Shown: positions 25,401-34,800 of the stretch, one piece after another | Layout of the letters: each line of letters starts with the position of its first letter | How positions within the stretch are numbered: position 1 is the stretch's first letter | Origin: Cardiocondyla obscurior | Taxonomy: Eukaryota; Arthropoda; Insecta; Hymenoptera; Formicidae | DNA: 64,000 nt | Assembly: GCF_019399895.1 (NCBI RefSeq) | Contig: NC_091873.1 | Location: forward strand, 6,499,501 to 6,563,500 | Reading direction: 5' to 3' | The notes under the pieces: model-generated | Databases searched by the model: none | Told to the model about the DNA's origin: nothing | The model's input: the letters and a program-made list of their open reading frames with translations, nothing else | Translations under genes and position numbers: made by a program

Positions 25401-25619
25401 CATGGCGTCGAAGGAAGCCGCGTTGCCTCGCGAACATTTGACGGGCGTGCATTCGCGAAGTACAGGCCCAAGTAGGGCGAGATTATTGTCGCGCCGCGGC
25501 TCGCGCCTCGGCCTATCCGCCGCCTACGCGCTCCGCCCGCTTTTTTGTATACTTTTCACACAACGAACCTTATAATACGCTCCGTTTTCGCCGCATACTT
25601 CGACTGTGAGATCCTCCAT
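16438..25619 (-). CDS. Fmr1: fragile X messenger ribonucleoprotein (FMRP) ortholog
   Basis: Coding exons, in transcript order: 25569-25619, 25040-25092, 24392-24542, 24036-24199, 23757-23922, 23486-23556, 20363-20510, 20065-20202, (19509-19547 optional), 18139-18282, 17784-17994, 17269-17484, 16824-16922, 16438-16625. They encode 612 residues, or 599 without the 39-nt exon; every junction is in phase. Domains in order: two Tudor/Agenet repeats (start MEDLTVEVCGENGAYYK, second near residues 63-115), KH1 with GAHG at 236-239, KH2 with GKNG at 299-302, a leucine-rich nuclear-export-like segment (EVEQLRQEKLEIDQQL, ~376-391), an RGG box (GRGGRGG ... RGRGSRGR, ~420-438) and an Arg-rich C-terminus. 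FMRP binds mRNA and ribosomes and represses translation, notably at synapses. The 3-kb intron before KH1 is the longest. Confidence 0.96.
19381..19451. repeat. TA/CA microsatellite
   Basis: Alternating TA with short TGTG and ACAC interruptions, within an Fmr1 intron about 60 bases downstream (transcript sense) of the 39-nt candidate exon. Confidence 0.8.
19509..19547 (-). CDS. Fmr1: candidate 39-nt cassette exon of Fmr1, inside KH2
   Basis: On the minus strand, an acceptor (TTTTCGGTAG) precedes 39 bases with no stop, followed by a strong donor AAA|GTAAGTA. The exon is phase 0 on both sides and would add 13 residues, ITTGSSGNIHIDK, between KSGV (end of exon 20065-20202) and VRVKIEGD (start of exon 18139-18282). 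Both constitutive exons also join in frame without it. The insertion falls after helix B of KH2, at the start of the variable loop and third beta strand. Splice motifs and exact phase support it; no expression data are available, and a chance pair of splice sites remains possible. Confidence 0.45.
20511..23485 (-). other. largest Fmr1 intron
   Basis: AT-rich intron with homopolymer A tracts and CA/GT-rich stretches (21130-21180, 22330-22350, 22500-22550). No coding frame with splice signals was found. A less AT-rich block at 23376-23440 stands out close to the donor side. Confidence 0.6.
25110..25568. promoter_or_regulatory. CpG-rich first intron of Fmr1
   Basis: Between the first two coding exons of Fmr1 lies a GC- and CpG-rich block with overlapping open frames on both strands. 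The overlap in several frames is what high GC alone produces. Its position just inside the gene suggests promoter-proximal regulatory DNA. There is no CGG triplet expansion like that in the human FMR1 5' UTR. Confidence 0.4.
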
Positions 25620-25780
25620 CTTGCTTTTGTGTGACGGTTCGGCTCCTTTGCGGCAGGCATGCTGAAGAGCGGGCCGCCCGTGCGAGTTTGGGGCTGCGAA
25701 TTTCCCGTCGGCCAATCACCGGGATCTCTTCCATGACGCCGCGAAGCTATTGGCCTTTAGCGCCGAGTCAGCGCAGGCAA
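25620..25780. promoter_or_regulatory. divergent promoter between Fmr1 and the plus-strand transcription unit
   Basis: GC-rich sequence directly upstream of the Fmr1 start codon (minus strand, 25617-25619) and of the plus-strand short ORFs and peflin. It contains two CCAAT motifs (minus strand ATTGG at 25711-25716 region and 25749-25753). Divergent use is an inference from gene orientation. Confidence 0.45.
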
Positions 25781-25848
25781 TGATGCCAACGGTAGAACAT
25801 ATTGATCTTCCGTTAGATAAAAAGCCCTACCCGGACTTTGGAGAGTAG
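25780..25848 (+). CDS. very short ORF, 22 residues, uncertain
   Basis: ATG ATG at 25780-25785 opens a 22-codon frame ending with TAG at 25846-25848; the peptide ends in PLDKKPYPDFGE, which looks protein-like rather than random. It may be an upstream ORF, or the first exon of a small protein whose remainder lies in the frame at 25976-26185. A GTAGTT donor at 25845 and a CAG at about 25991 would join the two in frame, but both sites are weak. I cannot name it. Confidence 0.25.
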   Translation: MMPTVEHIDLPLDKKPYPDFGE

Positions 25849-25975
25849 TTGCTTTTCATTTACATCAAAACTCGAATAATTCTCAGTTGTAACGTCATTC
25901 TGCCTATCTTCGCGTCTTATAAAAGACAAAGGTAAAATGAAGTTATAAGTGAGATAATTGTGAGTTTTATTGCAA

Positions 25976-26185
25976 ATGAAAAGCAGCAAGTTGATAGTTT
26001 ATTCTTTACAGTTGAATTATCTGCAACAGTTTGAAAGCCTCTATTTCCGTCCAGCTAAAGGCTTTGTTCCGACGAACAATCGCAAGTTTCAGGAAATTTT
26101 CATACCGATCAAGAGATTCCGTAAATCTGAAGAAAACAGGCCACTCTCTGATGTCCTCGAAAATTTAATTTCTTACGGTTTTTGA
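25976..26185 (+). CDS. small hypothetical protein, 69 residues
   Basis: A plus-strand frame from ATG 25976 to TGA 26183-26185. Its sequence (RPAKGFVPTNNRKFQEIFIP, then DVLENLISYGF) has balanced composition unlike the flanking AT-rich DNA and resembles the end of a basic small protein. A good acceptor (TTTATTCTTTACAG, ending at 26010) lies inside it, so the true product may start in an upstream exon. No family is recognised. It lies between the Fmr1 promoter and peflin, on the same strand as peflin. Confidence 0.35.
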   Translation: MKSSKLIVYSLQLNYLQQFESLYFRPAKGFVPTNNRKFQEIFIPIKRFRKSEENRPLSDVLENLISYGF

Positions 26186-26410
26186 TCTGTAGAAAATAAT
26201 TTTGTAAGTTAAAATCGTCGCTCGTAATTATTTTTTAAGTTATAAATTTTTTCGTAACTACTTACGAGGTTAAGTAAATTACGCTTGACAGACGAATGAG
26301 TTTGTTATTATGTAACTTTAATAACACAAATTCTCGTGATGACAGTCTGAACAGAGATCCACGGTGCATACTGTTATCCGTGCACTGTCCTAGGATTAGA
26401 AGCTTGGAAC

Positions 26411-27493
26411 ATGGCATACCCGGTAATTTAAAATAAAAAATGTAACCATTATATTTATCGCAATCGATGCACGCCTTGTATTATTAACTTATAAGAGATA
26501 TGAATATTGCACAGTAAACGCACATTAATTAATGTACGATAGCTCTGACGTACAGACGAAATGTTAATGCCTCTCTTTGTTATAGATAATTTGCTGGTTT
26601 CTTTATTTTTAATTAATTCTGCCTTTTTTTTCAAGAACACAATGTATGGTGCCACTGATCCAGGATCAGGAGTAAGCCCAGATGTGCAAAGATGGTTCTC
26701 CACAGTAGATAGGGATGGAAGTGGACGGATAACAGCCACAGAATTGCAGTCTGCACTGGCCAATGGTCAAGGGGGTACTTTTTCTGACACAGCATGCAAA
26801 TTAATGATTGGTAGGTTGCAGTATATGTGTAGAAAATAACAGAAGAGGACAATATTTTAATTTTAATTTTTTAATTTATGGTTTTATCTTCTTGGCAAAC
26901 TAGAAATAAAAATATATATTATACATATATGTATAAATATAACTAATTTTGTGTTTTTTTTAGGTATGTTTGATAAAGAAAAGAATGGTACTATTAATAT
27001 AACAGAATTTCAAGCACTTTTCAATTATATAAATTCTTGGCTGGGTGTATTTCGTGGCTTTGACCATGATAATTCTGGTAGTATACAAGAGAGTGAATTA
27101 AGTGCAGCCCTGGAACAGATGGGTTACAGGCTTAGTTCACAGTTTATTCAGTTTCTTATAAAAAAAAGCGATCTTCGTGGTCATCAGTCTATTACTATAG
27201 ACCAATTTATAGTATTGTGTGTTCAGATACAAAGGTTTACAGGTAATCAATTTATATAGCAAAGAGCATTTTATAATAATTAAAATATTACTTACCAATT
27301 TAGCAATGTAACAAAATATATTTAAATTATTTTGTATAGAGTTTTATATTATTTAGATAATTTAAATATTTTTGTTTAACAGAATATATTATGTATTACA
27401 GAGGCATTTAGAACGAGAGATACCGACCAAACTGGCACGATCACTATTGGATTTGAAGATTTTCTAGGAGTTGCTCTCAGTTGCAGCATATAA
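26411..27493 (+). CDS. PEF1: peflin-like penta-EF-hand calcium-binding protein
   Basis: Exons 26411-26422 (MAYP only), 26636-26810, 26964-27242 and 27402-27493 join in phase to 185 residues. EF-hand loops are visible: DRDGSGRITATE near residue 33, DKEKNGTINITE near 67-80, DHDNSGSIQESE near 100, then two degenerate loops (KSDLRGHQSITID and DTDQTGTITIGFED). The order and the last exon (EAFRTRDT ... FEDF) fit peflin better than ALG-2. Peflin pairs with ALG-2 and, in mammals, works at ER exit sites. The Gly/Pro-rich N-terminal extension of vertebrate peflin (about 100 residues) is almost absent; the 12-nt first exon is short but has a normal GTAATT donor and the typical MAYP start. Confidence 0.85.
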
Positions 27494-27867
27494 CATCTTT
27501 ATATTTTAATAATCGTAGAGTTAGAATTATTTTTATACTTGTACATGAAAAACAATAATTGCTTAGCTTATGCTACAAATTCTATTTTTATTATGGAAAC
27601 TAACGTAATATAAGTTATAGATATCGATAAGTTTTTAGAAATAAGGATATAAGAGACGTATTTGTACTTGCAAACTTTTTTTCACCACTAAGCTTTTAGT
27701 TTTTTATTTATATGCTTTATTATAAGAGCTTAAGTAAGATAAAATTATTAAATAGCAAAATAAGGAGCTAAAAATATGCTTCCAATGATATTATGTACGA
27801 GTACCTCAAATGACAATGAAACGCGTTTATTTTACACGATAATTAAAAGGCAATTATGCAGCGTTGA

Positions 27868-27873
27868 AATAAA
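27868..27873 (+). terminator. candidate poly(A) signal of peflin
   Basis: AATAAA 375 bases after the peflin stop and 115 bases before the acceptor of the next plus-strand exon at 27988. Confidence 0.45.
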
Positions 27874-27987
27874 AAGAAACGTCACATGACAATGCAAGAT
27901 ATTAAACTGTTATTTTTATAAAGATTTACTAGTATAGAATTTATGACGATTTTATGCATCGATTATATAATGGTTTTTTCTATACAG

Positions 27988-28705
27988 ATATTTTGAAAAT
28001 AATGCAGATGCTTCAAAATTACGAGATTACAAAGTTATATTACTTCGCACGATACAGGCTCGCGAAAGAATTCAAGAATTTGAACGGTTGCAAAAAGCAC
28101 GACATCTTCTCGATGCTATTTCGTTAATAAACGATTTGCTTGCCGATGGCTCTGAAATTGAAGTATTATCACTTGCTAGAATAATAGTGAAGAGATTAAA
28201 TAAATTGGGTGTGACAAATATAACGTCAGATAAAGAAAATGGTACGTATATTATTTTATATATATATAATATACGTACGCATGTAAGTTCTTTCAAAATA
28301 TATGCATTATATTTTTTTGCAGAATATTGGTATAAAGATGCGAGATTATCAGCTTTAAGGAATACACATAGTGGCATTTATCACTGTTGCACATTTTGTT
28401 CTAGTGGTGGAAAAAAGGAAGTGATTTGTGGATGTAGAGGCACGATGCCTGGTAAAATTTAATTACACTTCTTTTTAAACACTAACTGTGAAATATATAT
28501 TAAAAATTAAAGAAAAAAAAAATTTTCTAATTTAAAATTTAGAATAAATAAGGAATAACTTACTTTTTGTATAGGTGGATACAGAGGTTGCGGTCATGGA
28601 CACTTCGGACATCCAGGCTTTAATCATTGGTCTTGTTGTGGATCTATATTACGTAATGGACGTTGTTTAATTACACGAAAAACCATGCATCAAGTTATAT
28701 TGTAA
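27988..28705 (+). CDS. TRIM45: TRIM45-like C-terminal half (coiled coil and Cys/His-rich end), plus strand, no start codon
   Basis: Exons 27988-28241, 28323-28451 and 28575-28705 are joined by clean GT..AG introns and end in TAA. They encode about 171 residues: a helical, charged stretch (LLRTIQARERIQEFERLQKA ... LSLARIIVKRLNKLG) then a Cys/His-rich module, YHCCTFCSSGGKKEVICGC and GYRGCGHGHFGHPGFNHWSC. That last module is characteristic of the C-terminus of TRIM45. The first exon has a strong acceptor (TTTTTTCTATACAG) and needs a donor leaving two bases; there is no in-frame ATG-bearing first exon nearby. No peflin donor has that phase. The minus-strand RING/B-box exon ending at 29297 does. 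A possible poly(A) signal is at 28711-28716. Confidence 0.8.
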
Positions 28706-29296
28706 GTCTTAATAAATATATTGTCCATATATAATTAAAACTTTTAAATTTAAAATAAAAATTCTATTTTGTAATAGTTTATATTAAGACTTTAAATTAG
28801 ATTTTAAATATAGAAATGTTTAACAAAGCAGCAATTATTAAATATTCTTATTTAAAGAAAAAGTAAAAGAAGATTGGAAAAAAGAATAAATAATGGTTTA
28901 TATCTTACCGTAATTTTTGCTTCTTTACAATAATACGTACATTTCAGCATTTATTTTATTTATTATAAATTTTTATAATTAACTACTTAGAACTAACGCA
29001 ACTTAAAAATAACGCATGTCATATAAGTCGTAGTATAATTAGTTTCTTGCTTATTATCACATTAAAAGTATGTCCGCATAATAATCTTAATAATTCTAAT
29101 TAATCTGAATATCAGTCAAAGTGGAATGTATTTTTTATACCTCAAATGACAATTATATCTTTTTCGCTCATTACTAAAAAATTAATCACATAACAATGTA
29201 ACAAAGTAAAAAAAAAAAAAATTAAATTATTAAACACATGTATTTGCGCGCTATAATTTCCAATTTAATAATTAGAAATTATATAGCTATACATAC

Positions 29297-30835
29297 CCAC
29301 GAAACTTGGCCGCGTTGTATGTTTCTTCAAGATTGTTAGTTGAAAATACGTTGTGGTTGTATTGAATTAATAGATCATTTAGATATGTTTTCGCTTTTTG
29401 CAACATTATCGCCAAGTATGTACAAGCTCTTTTTCCCGCACTGATCGCATTTTCACTAGCGTGGCCTCTGTGTTGCACGCTCCACATACATTCTTTACAA
29501 GTTACCTAGAAAAAAAAGAAAAAAATTATTATTCATTTACAAATTCATAAAATAATGCACTCAATACATTAAGAAATATCAAATAAATTGTGCGAGGAAA
29601 AGGAATGGCTGTAAACCTGCTGACACGCGACGCAATAAAATCTCAACGCGTGCGTCGGATGCGTTTGACATAAAATTGTTCGTCGTATTTTAGTAGCCTC
29701 CCACAGCGGTCTCATTAAATGTTTAATTGCTCTCGCCTCCGCAAAGTTTTGTCGCTCGTGTTGCTTTGCGCATTCCGAGCAAAAATTGCGCAAGCACGTC
29801 GAACATTGTATGAGCGCCTTAAAAAAAAGAAAGAAAGATTACCATACAAAAAAGTACATAAAAGATTTTTAACTTAGCATTAAAATAAAATTTTAAAAGA
29901 CTCGCAATAACATTATTTAAATTGTTACCAGAACTTCGTCTGTACAAATATCACAAAGTACTCTGTTAACCAGTTTATGTCGCACAGTATCCATAACTAA
30001 ACGATGTTGCAAGGGATAATGCGGCAATGGTATGGGAGAATTAGCATTTGGCAATTGCGTATCACACAGTGGACAAGTTTCGTAAATGTTGGACTGCGGA
30101 TACGTTCGATCGTCTCGTATTTCATTTTTCGAAGAAACATTCGGAGCTGCAAAAATACAATTCTATTAATAATTTTATAGAGGTGCGATCATGAGTTATT
30201 TAATTATCATAAAAGATATTAAATTGTACTTTTTTTTTCTTTGTCAGAACAAAACTTTTCGCTACTTACGTCTGCTCATTAATTCGTAAACGCAAGATAA
30301 ACATATAGGATGCAAGCAGGGAAGGAGTCTGGGCTCCTCCATTCTCTGCCCGCATCTGGGACATTGAAAGTCTGCGTCGTGCGGCAGTCTATCCGAAAAC
30401 TGTATCGATTCCCTCGGATTTTCCTCAACTTCACTATCCATTTTATCGCGAGTAAAGATGGGAGAAGATTGATCTGCGAAAGTATTTAAATTCGTCCAAG
30501 AAACGTGCCTTTTTCTATCCTTGCTGCCGCTGAAAATAATTTGAGTTATTAATACATACTCCAAGAATTAAATCCTTATATATTAAATTATAATATCACA
30601 ATGTTAATCTTTACGAAACTTTGAGTGAATCTAAAAATCTTGCTCACCGTTCGTTCGGACATGTCATCGCCGTTGGTTCGATTTGAACGGAATCATTAGT
30701 ATTAATACCTTTGCTCTTGCATTCGACTAAATTCGCGTAAATATGATCGCAGCTCCCGAGCTCGCTATCTATCGCAGCCTCGCGACCGCAACAGCCTTTC
30801 GGGAAACGTTTCGCCGAGCAATTTACGAAATCCAT
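29297..30835 (-). CDS. TRIM45: TRIM45-like N-terminal half (RING, two B-boxes), minus strand, no stop codon
   Basis: Exons 30648-30835, 30270-30529, 29929-30146, 29617-29817 and 29297-29505 join in phase for 358 codons plus two bases. Seen in order: an N-terminal tail; a RING finger (CPRCGQRMEEPRLLPCLHPIC, residues 119-142, completed by CPLC in the next exon after a long loop); B-box 1 (CDICTDEVL ... CSTCLRNFCSECAKQH); B-box 2 (CQTHPTHALRFYCVACQQ ... CKECMW ... H); and the beginning of the coiled coil (AIMLQKAKTYLNDLL). It ends at a good donor, GG|GTATGT. No minus-strand continuation follows: 28706-29296 is AT-rich with no frame. TRIM proteins of this kind are RING E3 ligases; TRIM45 damps MAPK/NF-kB signalling in vertebrates. 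The rest of the protein is on the opposite strand at 27988-28705. Confidence 0.85.
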
Positions 30836-30839
30836 CGAT

Positions 30840-31060
30840 TACAGAACGCTTAAAACAAAGTACATTGAAAATACAATACGTATGTAACTTTTTCTGATTA
30901 AAATTATAATAATTACTTACTAAGAAATAAAGGTATCATCAACGAGAGATACGAAATAATGAGTCAATGGACCGCACGCGGACTTCTTACTGCTCAAGAC
31001 ACCTCCGTCGGCGCAGCTGGTTAAAAATAATCTTCAAACATAGGCCATGAGCCAAGCGTA
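30840..31060 (-). promoter_or_regulatory. 5' flank and probable promoter of the TRIM45-like gene
   Basis: Sequence just upstream of the minus-strand ATG (30833-30835). It becomes GC-richer at 30965-31025, in contrast to AT-rich surroundings. A splice donor is possible near 30918, so part may be a 5' UTR intron. The start site is not placed. Confidence 0.3.
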
Positions 31061-31199
31061 TGTGGAACTTGCCATAAAACATGAAATCTTAGCTACTGGT
31101 CGTAAATATCTTCTATTAATTCTGCTAGCACAAAACGTGATTAGAAATATTATATTTAATATTTATGCAATAATTTTATAGATAAAATTGTTAAAGTTA

Positions 31200-31880
31200 T
31201 TACACTAAACAAAAATAATTAATAAATAAAAATGATTTACACTAAAACGTAAGAGATAATTATTTGTTACTAAATAAGCAATTTTATAAAAAGGAATTCG
31301 TGATAAAATACGTAATGGATAATTTATTTTATTTCGTATCCACGTAGTGTAAAAATAAGATTGACAATGTATATATATTAAAGAGTAAACGGTACATATA
31401 AACGACATATAGAATTGATAGAGTGCTTACTACATATTAATTTGAATCTGAATAATTTCTAAGGCCATAATAATACTTAGACAAGCTCTCAGATAGTTTA
31501 AAGACTATGTAACGCTGCGTTTTGCGTCAGCAGTCATTGACACAGTTAGGACCGCGCAATACAGAGTAACATTGATTAAAAATACTTAAAAGAAATTAAG
31601 TAACGCAATTAAGTAAAATATGAGGTTATTATCGTATTCCTAGAAACAAAATGTTCAAACTTTATCTATCTTTATAGAATATCGTTATTAACACCGATTC
31701 TGGAGGCGATCATTTTTATAATATACATAAGTCAACTTATATATTTGTGACTAGTATTTTATTTGGCCAAACTTACACAGCTGTGCGCTATTTATCATTG
31801 CATTTCTGAAATTTAATAATCTAGATAAAAACATTCTTGATTACGTATCGTATAATAAATTATAGATTTATTAAATTACC
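31200..31880 (-). other. 3' UTR of the KIAA0319-like gene and intergenic DNA
   Basis: Minus-strand AATAAA motifs occur at 31867-31872 (only about 10 bases past the stop) and 31323-31328. The rest is AT-rich with no gene seen. Confidence 0.4.
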
Positions 31881-34800
31881 TCATGTCTTCACTCGAGAAC
31901 CAACTTTGATAAATCCATTTCGAGATTTACCATTTCTTATATGACTGCCGCTTTTACTCTTACGATGCTCGAACAGAACGTCATCAGAATCGGTGTCGGA
32001 TTCTGATAATACCATCTTGTTGTGAGTTGAAACTGTAACAAAATGATTATGATTACTTAATAATAAAATTAAGATAAATTCTAGTAATCTATTATATGCA
32101 TCTGATTAAATTAAATAATAAATATAAAAAATACGCACATGCACTGCTGTCATCTTCTGGTTCTGGCTGCAGCAAAGAATAACGAGGTGGTTTCTTTTTA
32201 GGTCGTAGCAAACGTCTTCTACTAGCGCATATCCTTTGACACAAACAAACAAGACCCCAAATAAATCCAACCCAACATACAACTAACGATAGCAATGCTA
32301 TTATCACATACAGAATACTCCAATCTGAAAGAAAAAGAAGGAATTAAAATATAATATTTAGTAAAAGTGTTGGGACAATGTATTAGAAGATTTAATGAAA
32401 AGAATACTTTATTTAATATATAATATTATTTATTTAATATATAATATAAAATAACGTACCGCAATTAGAGTCCCCATTGCCGAAATACTTTTGTATTAAA
32501 TTCTGCATCCAAAATGCTTCGCATAAGCATTGTCTTGTTTCTTGATTGCATACACCATGGCCTAAAAAGAAATAATAACTCGATAATTTATAACTAGAGA
32601 TTTTTATTTCGAATATTTTATCATATATTTTTAATTTTTTATATAATTTATATAAATTTCATCGTAAATGTTTTATATTATATTTAATCGCTCTCAATAT
32701 TACCTGAACAATTATTTTGACATATAGCAGTATCTATATTGGCAACCGATAGCTGTAAGAGACCAGAATCTTGTAATAACTTCTCTCTCAGTCTTTTGAC
32801 TACTTCCGGACCCGGCAATGTTGCTTTCCCTCCTTTTCTTTCCACGTAAAATACTAAGATGGCTTTTCCAGTGTGCGGTTCTGTTCTCAAATTTCGCACA
32901 ACGATCGAAGCTTCATCTCGCAATAACATTTGTAGTTTTACCACCAACGAATCTTTTTTCGACACAGTTAACATGCTAGCTCCGATGTTTAGCGTCAATT
33001 CAACCAAATGCAACAATTGCGGATCTATAGAAAGAAAGAAATAATTTATTTTTTAACTTATTACATTATAAAATAACATTTAAAGATACTAACCGGGTTT
33101 TACAATTACTGATACAGTATCTTCGCCACTTAGACCTTGATCATCCGTTACTTTTAAGCGAAAAACGTAACGACCAGGAACTACATCTGTTAGCTAAAAT
33201 TAAAAATTAAAAATAAATTAAAAAAAAACATATGCACGTTTATGTACGATATATATGACGTAAAAAATATTAAGCTATGAAACATTAAATATTATATAGG
33301 CAAATAAAATTTGTATTTTAATTTTACCATCAAGATTGGCGATTTATCTGTATCTTGAATTATAGTACCAATCGCAAGACTAGATTGATCTCTGGTCCAC
33401 AGCCATTGTCCTATCCTTAGGTCATCGCTTGATTGTGATCCATTAATGATTAACGCGCTGATTGGTGCCGTCACAACTTGATCACCACCAGCGTTCGCTT
33501 TAGGAGGCGCGTTTTTGTCTAGAAAGTAAGTTTTTTTTTATAATATAAATTTTGTAATAGTGATACGCGAGGCGATTATAAAGTAATATTTACTTTGTGT
33601 GATTTTCACATTGACTGTATCTGAATCTGCATTCCCATTATCATCGACGACAGTCAATTTAAATACGTAATCACCTTTAGTTAATTTAGTAATATTAGTA
33701 ATGGATTCATTAGCAGTGGTAAATTCAGCGTTATTAGGCCCGCTGAAAACGATAGATTAATAAATTTAAGATACGTGGCACGTATGTATGTACCATAAAA
33801 TGCAATTTAATTCGATATGTATTGTACCTTACTTGCTCCCAATGATATAAAACAATTTTTATGTCATCCTTACTTCTTGTGCCATTTAGAACAGCGCGAG
33901 TTGTCGGTAATGCTATGCTTATATCATCACCAGCGTCGGCTGTAATAAAATTAATAAGCGAATAATCTCAAAGTAATGCATTGTTAATTATTAAATATTG
34001 TGTAGTGTATTAAAATCAATTTTATAAATTATATTTACCCTTTGGTGGTTTATTTGTTGGAGGTTTTACAAACACATGAACTTCCGCCGTAGAAGACTGC
34101 TCGGAATCATCCGTTACCTTAAGTACAAATGTGTACATTCCTTCCTCTAAATTTGATAATTGTAAGTAAGGTGTTCTTGTATTCTGCATATCTACAGCTT
34201 TATTCTGGTCAGATGGACTTTTGGTCCACTCCCAGCTAGCTATCCCTCGATCGTCGGTGCTTAAATTACCATTAAGCGTCAACGTATTTTGAGGTAGATA
34301 AATGATTACGTTTTGTCCCGCGTTTGCACTAGGAGGATAATCAGTTACTTCCAAAACAGTTATATTGGCACTCGTCGAGTTTGTAACGTGATTTGAATCT
34401 TCAACTGTTAATCTATTTAAAACAAAAAAAATATATAATTAATGTAAAAATTAGAGTTGTCTCTATATTAATATTATACAGTTGTATTCGTGCGCGCGTG
34501 TTATATAACTCGGAATAACTAACTTGAATGTGTAATTGCCGGCAATAAGATTATCTAATTGAAGTGTGGGTGTATCTAGAATGTTAGGTTGATATCCAAT
34601 CGGGCCTTGTTGTAGTTCCCAATGGTAAGAGATGACGGAATCGTCATCCTTACTGTTTGAGCCATCCAAAACTGCACCTGTGTTCGGTAACTTCACAATT
34701 TGCGAAGCAGGTGTAATTATAGCAATCGGTGCTTGGTTTATACGTTTAGCTGAAATAAAAATTTAGATTAAAAAAAAAAATACTAATTTAAGATTCAAAG

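Noticed and set aside
25036..25575. Several overlapping open frames on both strands in Fmr1 intron 1
   Set aside because: They occur together in CpG-rich DNA, overlap in almost every frame and lack motifs; only the Fmr1 exons at 25040-25092 and 25569-25619 are supported.
25600..25720. CGG-repeat expansion at the Fmr1 5' UTR, as in human FMR1
   Set aside because: No CGG run is present; the leader is GC-rich but not repetitive.
27243..27988. Ordinary cis-splicing of peflin into the plus-strand TRIM45 exons
   Set aside because: The exon at 27988 needs a donor leaving two bases; peflin donors leave 0, 1 and 1. Peflin also has its own conserved last exon with a stop at 27491-27493 and an AATAAA before 27988.
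28706..29296. Minus-strand continuation of the TRIM45 RING/B-box half
   Set aside because: No open minus-strand frame of useful length and no similarity to the coiled-coil or C-terminal region; the sequence is AT-rich.
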